Positions 50,704 to 57,472 of a DNA stretch of 64,000 nucleotides are shown piece by piece. A program made the position numbers and the translations under genes. Numbering within the stretch: position 1 is the stretch's first letter; the number at the start of each line of letters is the position of its first letter. The stretch is from positions 1,798,001 to 1,862,000 of the forward strand of contig NZ_JAGS01000001.1 of assembly GCF_000526775.1 (NCBI RefSeq). Reading direction: 5' to 3'. This DNA comes from Ruminococcus albus AD2013 (lineage in GTDB: Bacteria; Bacillota; Clostridia; Oscillospirales; Ruminococcaceae). The notes under the pieces were generated by a model, which worked only from the letters and a program-made list of their open reading frames with translations, was not told the DNA's origin and ran no database searches.

Positions 50704-51409
50704 CATGGTTATCCCTTTAACACACCATTACAAAGTGCTATATAACACGGTAATATCGTGTCGTAGTTATCATTCCCCCGCCTGCGGCGGGTGAAGATAA
50801 CCGCCGTATTAAGAGCAAGCCCGTATGCCTTTAGTATGTGTTATCAAATAGAATACATTTCGTGTTTTGTTTGAACCATTCCATATATTCTTTTTTATGG
50901 CGAATAAGGAATATAAATTCATCAATTTCAAAAACCATCTCGATTAATGAATTTTTTGCATATTCAGCCGCAACTGTATCTATGATATGAACTTCATTTT
51001 TATCGTTTGAAATTATATACTGATTTCCATCTAAAAAAATACCTTTATAACCGCTATAGTTGCAGATCATATCAGAATATTCCTGTATTTTTGTTTCATC
51101 ATTCGCCTTTATAAATCCAACAATGATATCAATATCACCTACATCAACAAATAAATAATCCTTAAATTTATCTATTGTCATACTATCATATTTTTTCATT
51201 ATATTTTCAATCGTCATAATATCACCTATTTTATGAAATTTTGCACGGAAAGACAGTCCAGACTTGATCAAAGTCATCATAAATTAATTTAATATGCGTT
51301 TCTCCTTTACAAATTCAACCGTCGTAAGCTGGGAAACAGTGCGTATTTAAGGCTTTTGGCTGCTTTGGTGCAGTGATCTTACTTGTGGTGTGTTAAGGGG
51401 ATAACCATA
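50704..51409. mobile_element. non-autonomous IS1595 derivative carrying a passenger gene
   Basis: The element is 706 bp. The left end CATGGTTATCCCTTTAACAC matches the IS1595 copy at 38777. The last about 105 bp (51307-51409) match the 3' end of that IS, including its terminal transposase codons and right inverted repeat. An exact 8-bp duplication TTTTTTAT flanks it (50696-50703 and 51410-51417). The middle holds no transposase, only an unrelated minus-strand gene (50831-51217). It could be moved in trans by the intact copy. Confidence 0.88.
50831..51217 (-). CDS. passenger gene in the IS1595 derivative, hypothetical, 128 aa
   Basis: The start is taken at ATG 51217 (MTIENIMKKYDSMTIDKFKD) behind AGGTGAT; an ATG 21 codons upstream lacks a ribosome site. 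The product is acidic and AT-rich in codon use, with predicted alpha/beta content (YLFVDVGDIDIIVGFIKAND, FLDGNQYIISNDKNEVHIID). It resembles small SMI1/KNR4-like or immunity-type proteins in style, but no motif confirms a family. Its codon use differs from neighbouring housekeeping genes, consistent with transfer as cargo. Confidence 0.6.
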   Translation of the reverse strand: MTIENIMKKYDSMTIDKFKDYLFVDVGDIDIIVGFIKANDETKIQEYSDMICNYSGYKGIFLDGNQYIISNDKNEVHIIDTVAAEYAKNSLIEMVFEIDEFIFLIRHKKEYMEWFKQNTKCILFDNTY

Positions 51410-51443
51410 TTTTTTATTATTCAAATATTCAGGCAAAACAAAA

Positions 51444-51468
51444 ACCGATATCCAATGGATATCGGTCA
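51444..51468 (-). terminator. terminator after tRNA-Thr
   Basis: ACCGATATCC pairs with GGATATCGGT around AAT and TTTTGTTTT follows on the minus strand. Confidence 0.82.
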
Positions 51469-51474
51469 TAAAAG

Positions 51475-51547
51475 AGCTGCTACCCAGATTCGAACTGGGG
51501 ACCTCATCCTTACCAAGGATGTGCTCTACCACCTGAGCCATAGCAGC
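51475..51547 (-). tRNA. tRNA-Thr (anticodon GGT)
   Basis: A 73-nt cloverleaf: acceptor GCTGCTA/TAGCAGC, anticodon stem CATCC/GGATG around TTGGTAA (GGT), T-arm CCCAG-TTCGAAT-CTGGG, discriminator T. CCA is not encoded. Confidence 0.94.
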
Positions 51548-51637
51548 TAACAGTCGGTCGTTTTGATCACTCTCGTCAACCGACTTATATATTATACACC
51601 ATAAATCTTGATTTGTCAAGACCTTTTTTCAATTTTT

Positions 51638-52618
51638 TTATTTTATTTTTTTGAGTCCCTTTACAGCAGCCGCGATCTTAGTAATATCGGATATATTCAC
51701 CTTATCATCATGAGAGACATCCGCTACATTGAACTGATAATCATCACTGAACATCCTGAGCTTCTTTACATAAGCCGCAACAAGAGAGAGATCTGTAACG
51801 TTTATCTTGCCATCGCCGTTGACATCACCGTAGACCCTGAGATCAATATCCTTGAGTTCCTCTGGCATATCCTTGCCTGCGGGAACGTTTCTGACTGTCC
51901 TTGTGACATAACCTGACTTGCTTATGGTAACATCATAGAAACCACGCTCAACATCGGCATAGAATTCACTTCCGCTGACTGTGCAGCTGATCTCATCGTC
52001 ATGTGAAGATCTGCCATCATCTTTGTTCCTGTTCAGGCTCACACTGCAGCCATTAATGGGCTGAGGTTTGGAAGACTTTTTCTTTTCTATAATATTTCCG
52101 CCTATCCTGCGGGTGCCACCGCTGTAACCATCGGTACTGAAAGTAAAAGTAACCTCGATCTTTTCATTAACAGTTACAGATGAAGCATCAAAAGGCGGAT
52201 CGTTCTTGGTCTCACCAAAGCTGTTGAAAAGCTCGATACGGAAATCATTATTATCCGTGCCGTCATCTGCACCATATATGATGGAATCAGCTTTAAAATC
52301 CAAGGGCTTGCCGTCAACAACAATACTATCGACCTTGACTGCGCCTATATCAAAATAGCTGTCTTCAAGGTCAATAACAAACAAGCTTATGCCCTTGATG
52401 GTTGTATAATCGCCCTTGCCGTCCTTTGGGGTAGTGAATGTAATGGTGTTCTGACCTTCGGATACCGAAGTTTCATCCCACGACTGCAGACTGAGATCTG
52501 AACTTACAAGCGCTGTGCGAACATTATACTCTGTCTTTTTTTCAGCAGATACCCATACCGCTGTATTTGCACCAACAGCCAGGGCTGTCAGGAATGATGC
52601 TATGCTTTTCTTTTTCAT
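51638..52618 (-). CDS. secreted dockerin type I protein
   Basis: The protein has 326 residues. A signal peptide occupies about 1-25 (SFLTALAVGANTAVWVSA). A beta-rich module of about 150 residues (ITFTTPKDGKGDYTTIKGIS) is followed by a carboxypeptidase-regulatory-like segment (FYDVTISKSGYVTRTV, about 228) and a C-terminal dockerin (about 262-322). The dockerin has two Ca-binding repeats: GDVNGDGKINVTDLSLVAAY and ADVSHDDKVNISDITKIAAA. Dockerins bind cohesins on scaffoldins, placing this protein in a cellulosome-type complex. No catalytic domain is recognised. Confidence 0.9.
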   Translation of the reverse strand: MKKKSIASFLTALAVGANTAVWVSAEKKTEYNVRTALVSSDLSLQSWDETSVSEGQNTITFTTPKDGKGDYTTIKGISLFVIDLEDSYFDIGAVKVDSIVVDGKPLDFKADSIIYGADDGTDNNDFRIELFNSFGETKNDPPFDASSVTVNEKIEVTFTFSTDGYSGGTRRIGGNIIEKKKSSKPQPINGCSVSLNRNKDDGRSSHDDEISCTVSGSEFYADVERGFYDVTISKSGYVTRTVRNVPAGKDMPEELKDIDLRVYGDVNGDGKINVTDLSLVAAYVKKLRMFSDDYQFNVADVSHDDKVNISDITKIAAAVKGLKKIK

Positions 52619-52686
52619 GTTAGTCCTCCGAATTTTTACACTTTTTCTCTTTTACCAAAAAAGGATGGGTTTTGTTGTACCTCTAC

Positions 52687-52715
52687 ATTTTACTACATCT
52701 GCGGTACTTTGTCAA
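52687..52715 (-). promoter_or_regulatory. sigma-A promoter of the dockerin gene
   Basis: TTGACA, a 17-bp spacer and TAAAAT are read on the minus strand. Confidence 0.78.
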
Positions 52716-52788
52716 CCTTATTCCTGAAATCGGAAGAAATTACATATACTATAACCGGAGGATCAAATAGTAAAAACACCCGATGAAC

Positions 52789-53448
52789 TCAATGTTCATC
52801 AGGCGTTACGTTTTTTCTCGATTCCTCACGCTCTCGCTTTGAAAACACACAACCGCAGTAATCCTGTCGATAAAGTCCATATATTTCCGAAAGCTCAACA
52901 GAACGTTTGTAGCCGTTCTTTTTCTTGAAATCAGCAGGCAGAGCCGCTGTCGGATATATCTGCGCAAGTTCCTCGGATATCTCATTGAGCTTGGCAGCGT
53001 TTTTATACGGCGAGATCGAGAGAGTGGTAGTAAAATAATCCGCACCCAGTTCTTCTGCAAGCTGTGCAGTACGTTCAAGGCGCAGACGATAGCAGGCAAA
53101 GCAGCGCTCGCCGCCCTCGGGGATATTTTCAAGTCCCTTTACCGCATCGTAAAACTCTTTCGGGTCATAACCGCGCTCAACGAGGGTCACAGGATTCTTC
53201 ACAGGAAGTTCTGTGATAAGGCGTTCAAGCTCCTTAACCCTGTGGTCGTATTCCTCAGGCGGGTATATATTCGGGTTATAGTAAAACACTGTAATGCTGA
53301 AATACTGCGAAAGATATTCAAGCACATAGGATGAACACGGCGCACAACAGCTGTGCAACAGCAGCTTAGGCGGTGGTGAAGCAGGATCAAGCCCGCGGAT
53401 AATATCGTCAAGCTTACGCTGATAATTGATCTTAACCTTCTGTTCCAT
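52789..53448 (-). CDS. queH: epoxyqueuosine reductase QueH
   Basis: The 219-residue protein (former DUF208) performs the last step of queuosine synthesis on tRNA, reducing epoxyqueuosine. The Cys ligands for the Fe-S cluster and adjacent metal are visible: LLHSCCAPCSSYVLEYL (about 30-46), GERCFACYRLRL (about 113) and RQDYCGCVFS (about 195). It is the non-orthologous, cobalamin-independent replacement of QueG. The queT-type transporter at 23786 suggests precursor salvage. It has its own promoter. Confidence 0.93.
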   Translation of the reverse strand: MEQKVKINYQRKLDDIIRGLDPASPPPKLLLHSCCAPCSSYVLEYLSQYFSITVFYYNPNIYPPEEYDHRVKELERLITELPVKNPVTLVERGYDPKEFYDAVKGLENIPEGGERCFACYRLRLERTAQLAEELGADYFTTTLSISPYKNAAKLNEISEELAQIYPTAALPADFKKKNGYKRSVELSEIYGLYRQDYCGCVFSKREREESRKNVTPDEH

Positions 53449-53483
53449 GTACTTACCTCGCTGCTAAAAGATTTTATGTATAG

Positions 53484-53512
53484 ATTATATCACCCCTGCA
53501 CCGCTGTGTCAA
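53484..53512 (-). promoter_or_regulatory. sigma-A promoter of queH
   Basis: TTGACA, a 17-bp spacer and TATAAT are read on the minus strand. Confidence 0.83.
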
Positions 53513-53667
53513 GCGGTATACATAGCACAAAATGCCATCCGCAGCTGTTGATCTTTGCACAGCAGACTTCACAGTCCGAGCAGCATTCACCGAAATCATC
53601 GTATGAACGCACACGACTCAGGATCGTGGGGAATACAACGAATCATATCCCGTGTGAAACGCTCCAT
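53490..53667 (-). pseudogene. Cys-rich small gene relic
   Basis: ATG 53667 opens MERFTRDMIRCIPHDPESC, which stops after 23 codons. A second frame continues the region with RVRSYDDFGECCSDCEVCCA and SCGWHFVLCIP to a TGA at 53490. Together they would form a Cys-rich protein of about 58 residues with one frameshift. No clear ribosome site exists and the end overlaps the queH promoter, so it is most likely a relic. Confidence 0.3.
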
Positions 53668-53695
53668 GACCCGAGCCGTATAGGTATAGATCTTA

Positions 53696-54169
53696 TCAGA
53701 GTACTTCCAGCAGTTTCTTCTCAAGCTTTTCGGGAGTTGTTGCAGAAGCAAAACGCTCCACTACCTCACCCTCACGGTTAACGAGGAACTTTGTGAAATT
53801 CCACTTGATATTGTTGCCCAGCACACCTCCGCGTTTGGATTTCAGTGCGGTGTACAGCGGCGATTCGTTCTCACCGTTAACATCGATCTTGGCAAACTGT
53901 CTGAAAGTCACGCCGAAATGCGCCGAGCAGAAAGCAATTATCTCTTCCTCGGATTCGGGGGCTTCATTCGCAAACTGGTTGCATGGGAAATCAAGGATCT
54001 CAAACCCCTTGTCCTTGTGCTTTTCATACAGCTTTTCCAGTCCCTCATACTGCGGAGTAAATCCGCAGCGCGTTGCGGTGTTGACTACCAGAAGCACTTT
54101 ACCCTTGTACTCTGACATTGAAACATTGTTACCCTTTGCGTCTTTCACTGTAATATCATATATGCCCAT
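53696..54169 (-). CDS. glutathione peroxidase-family thiol peroxidase
   Basis: The 157-residue thioredoxin-fold enzyme has the peroxidatic Cys in NTATRCGFTPQYEGL (about 35), the conserved Gln/Trp environment in ILDFPCNQFANEAP (about 58-71) and KWNFTKFLVN (about 122). Cys replaces the selenocysteine of some homologues. Bacterial members usually use thioredoxin as reductant and protect against peroxides. It is a single-gene unit. Confidence 0.93.
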   Translation of the reverse strand: MGIYDITVKDAKGNNVSMSEYKGKVLLVVNTATRCGFTPQYEGLEKLYEKHKDKGFEILDFPCNQFANEAPESEEEIIAFCSAHFGVTFRQFAKIDVNGENESPLYTALKSKRGGVLGNNIKWNFTKFLVNREGEVVERFASATTPEKLEKKLLEVL

Positions 54170-54216
54170 AACAAAACCTCCGTTCTGCGAGTAATTGTTA
54201 TATTCCTGTTGCTATA

Positions 54217-54245
54217 ATTATATCTGACAAAGGCAAAACAGTCAA
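54217..54245 (-). promoter_or_regulatory. sigma-A promoter of the glutathione peroxidase gene
   Basis: TTGACT, a 17-bp spacer and TATAAT are read on the minus strand. Confidence 0.8.
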
Positions 54246-54348
54246 GTAACTATTGATACTTAATTGTGAATTTTCTCTAAATAATATCGTGATTAACTTA
54301 GCAGTAAAGTCAAAATGTCCTAAGTAAACGTTACCATTTGTTCAATGT

Positions 54349-54371
54349 TGATAAAAGTGCGTATCTAGGCG
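54349..54371 (+). repeat. second copy of the lysS-island att core
   Basis: The 23-bp sequence containing AAAAGTGCGTATCTAGGCG matches the distal half of the lysS att repeat with one mismatch (C for T). It lies in an intergenic, AT-rich stretch (54246-54520) with no gene. It is unrelated to lysS coding sequence. Confidence 0.7.
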
Positions 54372-54523
54372 TTTTCTTCATCCATTAGGCGATATGTTAA
54401 ATTATTTGAGCAAAATTTCATTAAGAAAAAGGTTAAAATTTTAATATATATCACTGCATAATTCGGTCATATTTACCTTCTTATTTACAAATTTTGCTTC
54501 ATTTTCAATTAGCCATTCTGACG

Positions 54524-54556
54524 AAAAAAAGCAGCCACATCTCTGTGACTGCTTTC
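54524..54556 (-). terminator. terminator of the amino-acid ABC operon
   Basis: AAAGCAGTcaCAG pairs with an arm ending CTGCTTT and TTTTTT follows on the minus strand. Confidence 0.75.
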
Positions 54557-54577
54557 AATATCATTATGTCATATATA

Positions 54578-55306
54578 TCAGACGAGCACCCTGGAAAGAA
54601 ATTCTTTGAGTCTGGGATTCTGGGGGTTTTCAAAGAATTCCTTTGGTGTATTCCGCTCCATTACATAGCCGTCAGCCATGAACAGCACGCGGGATGCAAC
54701 TTCCTTAGCAAAGCCCATCTCGTGAGTTACCACGACCATGGTCATACCTGCATCTGCAAGCTGTTTCATTAGTTCAAGCACCTCACCCACCATTTCGGGG
54801 TCAAGTGCCGATGTCGGTTCATCAAAAAGCATGACTTCGGGATTCATAGCCAGCGCCCTTGCTATGGCTATACGCTGTTTCTGTCCGCCTGAAAGTCTTG
54901 TAGGATATTCGTCAGCCTTATCCGGCAGACCTACTCTTTTCAGAAGCTCCTCAGCCTTGGCATTAGCTTCGTCTTTTGTCATAAGACCCAGCTTTACGGG
55001 AGCAAAAGTGATATTCTTTCTGATGCTCATATGCGGAAACAGATTGAAATGCTGGAACACCATGCCCATACGCTGTCTGACATGGTCTATCTCCTTTTCT
55101 TTAAGCTTTGTGATATCCTTTCCCTCGAAAAGTATCTCGCCTGCGGTGGGCTTTTCCATAAGGTTAAGGCATCGCAGAAACGTCGATTTACCGGAACCCG
55201 AAGGTCCGATGATAACCACTTTCTCGCCCTTTTCGATGTGTTCGTCGATACCCTTGAGGACCTCTATCTCACCAAAACTTTTTTTAAGACCCTTAACGTC
55301 TATCAT
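54578..55306 (-). CDS. polar amino-acid ABC transporter ATP-binding protein
   Basis: ATG 55306 (MIDVKGLKKSFGEIEVLKGI) gives 242 residues, with GGAGG upstream. Walker A GPSGSGKST (about 34), signature LSGGQKQRIAIARA (about 132), Walker B VMLFDEPTSALDPE (about 155) and the H-loop VVTHEMGFA (about 190) match the GlnQ/HisP class. It powers import through the permease encoded immediately upstream, which it overlaps by 14 bp. Confidence 0.94.
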   Translation of the reverse strand: MIDVKGLKKSFGEIEVLKGIDEHIEKGEKVVIIGPSGSGKSTFLRCLNLMEKPTAGEILFEGKDITKLKEKEIDHVRQRMGMVFQHFNLFPHMSIRKNITFAPVKLGLMTKDEANAKAEELLKRVGLPDKADEYPTRLSGGQKQRIAIARALAMNPEVMLFDEPTSALDPEMVGEVLELMKQLADAGMTMVVVTHEMGFAKEVASRVLFMADGYVMERNTPKEFFENPQNPRLKEFLSRVLV

Positions 55307-55982
55307 TTGAAGACAGCCTCCTCTCAAGTTTGCCCACAAGGAATGTCAGGAACATTACCAGCACCAGATATACCACCGCTACCGCGATCAGGGGCAGGAA
55401 CGGTGAATATGTCTGTGCACGGATCTCATCGCCGCCTTTTGTAAGGTCATAGATACCTATATAACCTGCAACAGATGTTTCTTTCAGCAGTACTATGCAC
55501 TCGTTGGCAAGTGCGGGAAGAACTGTCTTTAGTGCCTGTGGCATGATGATACTGGTCATAGTCTGCCTGTAATTCAGACCAAGGCTTCTGCCTGCTTCCA
55601 TCTGACCATTGTCGATGCTCATTATACCGCCGCGGACTATCTCAGCCACATAGGCACCCGAGTTTATACCGAATGCGATTATCGCCACCAGCGTTTTTGA
55701 AATGTTCACGCTGGCAAATACAACAAAGTATATTATGAGCAGCTGAACCATCATAGGCGTACCGCGTATTACCGTGAGATATAATCTGCATAAGGCATCC
55801 GCGATTTTCATCTTGCCTGTTTTAAGATATGTACACCTTATTATAGCTACGATAAATCCGAGCAGCAGACCCAACAGCACGGCTGCGCCTGTTATCTCCA
55901 GTGTGACCACCAGACCGTCAGTAAGATACTTCCAGCGATCACCTTCTATAAAGTTCTGCCTGAAGCTTTGTACAAAGTCCAT
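55293..55982 (-). CDS. polar amino-acid ABC transporter permease
   Basis: ATG 55982 (MDFVQSFRQNFIEGDRWKYL) behind GGAGG gives 229 residues with about five membrane helices. The cytoplasmic EAA loop that contacts the ATPase is visible as GQMEAGRSLGLNYRQTMTSI (about 140-160) followed by IIMPQALKTVLPAL. It is the HisM/GlnP type. It lies between the binding-protein gene (65-bp gap) and the ATPase gene. Confidence 0.93.
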   Translation of the reverse strand: MDFVQSFRQNFIEGDRWKYLTDGLVVTLEITGAAVLLGLLLGFIVAIIRCTYLKTGKMKIADALCRLYLTVIRGTPMMVQLLIIYFVVFASVNISKTLVAIIAFGINSGAYVAEIVRGGIMSIDNGQMEAGRSLGLNYRQTMTSIIMPQALKTVLPALANECIVLLKETSVAGYIGIYDLTKGGDEIRAQTYSPFLPLIAVAVVYLVLVMFLTFLVGKLERRLSSNDRR

Positions 55983-56047
55983 TTTTTCCTCCAAATTTCA
56001 AGGGCTGTCCCCGATCGACGGGACAGCCCGCTGTATTTATCTACGGA

Positions 56048-56830
56048 TCACTTTCTTACCATTACTACAAGATGAGTAGTTGTGTAAGAGTCGCTGAACA
56101 GAACGTTCTGCTGTCTGTCCTCGGTAACTGTCATACCTGCAACGCCAACATCAGCCTTGCCCGACTTGACTGCGGGTATAATGGAATTGAAAATCATATT
56201 TTCTATCTCAAGCTCATAACCCAGCTTCTGGCAGACAGCGGTCATCATATCAACGTCAAAACCAACGATATCCGAGCCTTCCTTATACTCATAAGGCGGG
56301 AACTCGGCATTAGTTGCCATTACCAGTTTGCCCTTGCTTGTATCGGCATTCGCATCGGGAGTGAATTTATTCTCTCCTGCGGATTCGCCGTCGTAATAAT
56401 TCTTGATAGCATCAAGCGTGCCATCTTTTTTAAGTTCATCGAGAGCGGTATTTATCTCAGCCTGAAGAGCGGTATTATCCAGATTCATCGCAATAGCGTA
56501 CTCCTCATCGGCAAAGCCCTCGTCCAGAAGCTCGATATCATCGTTTTTGTTTATAAATGCCGAAGCCGTATCGCTGTCGATTATGACTGCATCCACCTTG
56601 CCCTGTTTGAGCGATTGTACAGCATCTGCATACTTGTTATATTTTTCCACCTTAGCATCATCGATATCACTTGCCAGAGTATCACCTGTTGTACCCTGCT
56701 GCACACCTATCGTCTTGCCGTTAAGATCATCGATGGAATGAACTGTATTCTCGGGAACTTTACCGCCGCAGGCTGTCATCACAGCTGCTGAAATAACTAC
56801 TGCTGCCATTGTCGCAAATGCTTTTTTCAT
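56048..56830 (-). CDS. polar amino-acid ABC transporter substrate-binding lipoprotein
   Basis: ATG 56830 (MKKAFATMAAVVISAAVMTACG) gives 260 residues with a lipobox T-A-C-G (Cys about 21). The class 3 solute-binding fold has LNGKTIGVQQGTTGDTLAS (about 40-58), KGKLVMATNAEFPPYEYKEG (second-lobe hallmark, about 168) and GADVGVAGMTVTEDRQ-type text (KSGKADVGVAGMTVTEDRQ). An internal first lobe precedes the typical N-terminal motif, which is an unusual order suggesting a tandem or permuted arrangement. It captures polar amino acids outside the cell. Confidence 0.9.
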   Translation of the reverse strand: MKKAFATMAAVVISAAVMTACGGKVPENTVHSIDDLNGKTIGVQQGTTGDTLASDIDDAKVEKYNKYADAVQSLKQGKVDAVIIDSDTASAFINKNDDIELLDEGFADEEYAIAMNLDNTALQAEINTALDELKKDGTLDAIKNYYDGESAGENKFTPDANADTSKGKLVMATNAEFPPYEYKEGSDIVGFDVDMMTAVCQKLGYELEIENMIFNSIIPAVKSGKADVGVAGMTVTEDRQQNVLFSDSYTTTHLVVMVRK

Positions 56831-56895
56831 AAGAACATATCCTTTCATTATTTCTTTTCTTATTCTTACATTTGGAATAATTTACCCTCGTGGAT

Positions 56896-56924
56896 ATTAT
56901 AGCATATATACAAGTGATATTCAA
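56896..56924 (-). promoter_or_regulatory. promoter of the amino-acid ABC operon
   Basis: TTGAAT, a 17-bp spacer and TATAAT are read on the minus strand. Confidence 0.8.
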
Positions 56925-56989
56925 CCATTTAGAAGAAGTTTAATAATTTTGAAATCATTTTTTGCTTTTTGTCAAATATTTGCATATAT

Positions 56990-57472
56990 TCATAAGCTAT
57001 GAAAGCCCGAGGGTGTAATAGCTGCGACGGCTATTCCGATAACAGAGCGTCTGTGCAGATATCCCACCTTATATGAGCGGCTGTCAACGGAATCGGCTCT
57101 GTTATCGCCCATAACGAATATACAGCCCTTTGGAACAGTCAGCGACAGCGGAACATCGGGTGTGAGTTTTCCACAGAGATACGGTTCATCGAGTTTCACA
57201 CCGTTCAGCCGAACTTCACCTGTGTTTTCAATGCGGATATCATCTCCCTGCATGGCTATTATACGCTTGACCATTACAAAATCTCCGCGGCGGATAAGGG
57301 CTATTTTCCGTCTTTCAGGACGTTTGCACCTTACGCACACCACCAGGTCGCCATGATGCAAAGTCGGTGTCATACTGTTTCCCGCGACCATGTACACTTT
57401 CAGCGCAGCCTTTGCAGCTGCTGTCAGCGTCACGACAATGCCTGCCGACAACAGTGCCTTATTCTTCCACAT
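56990..57472 (-). CDS. lepB: signal peptidase I
   Basis: The 160-residue membrane serine protease removes signal peptides from exported proteins. It has an N-terminal anchor (about 6-26), the catalytic Ser in VAGNSMTPTLHHGD (about 34), the catalytic Lys in VMVKRIIAMQGDD (about 70) and the box E motif FVMGDNRADSVDSR (about 118-131). It is small but complete for a Gram-positive type. Its start overlaps the end of the Hhe-like gene by 14 bp, so it is probably co-transcribed with it. Confidence 0.93.
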   Translation of the reverse strand: MWKNKALLSAGIVVTLTAAAKAALKVYMVAGNSMTPTLHHGDLVVCVRCKRPERRKIALIRRGDFVMVKRIIAMQGDDIRIENTGEVRLNGVKLDEPYLCGKLTPDVPLSLTVPKGCIFVMGDNRADSVDSRSYKVGYLHRRSVIGIAVAAITPSGFHSL

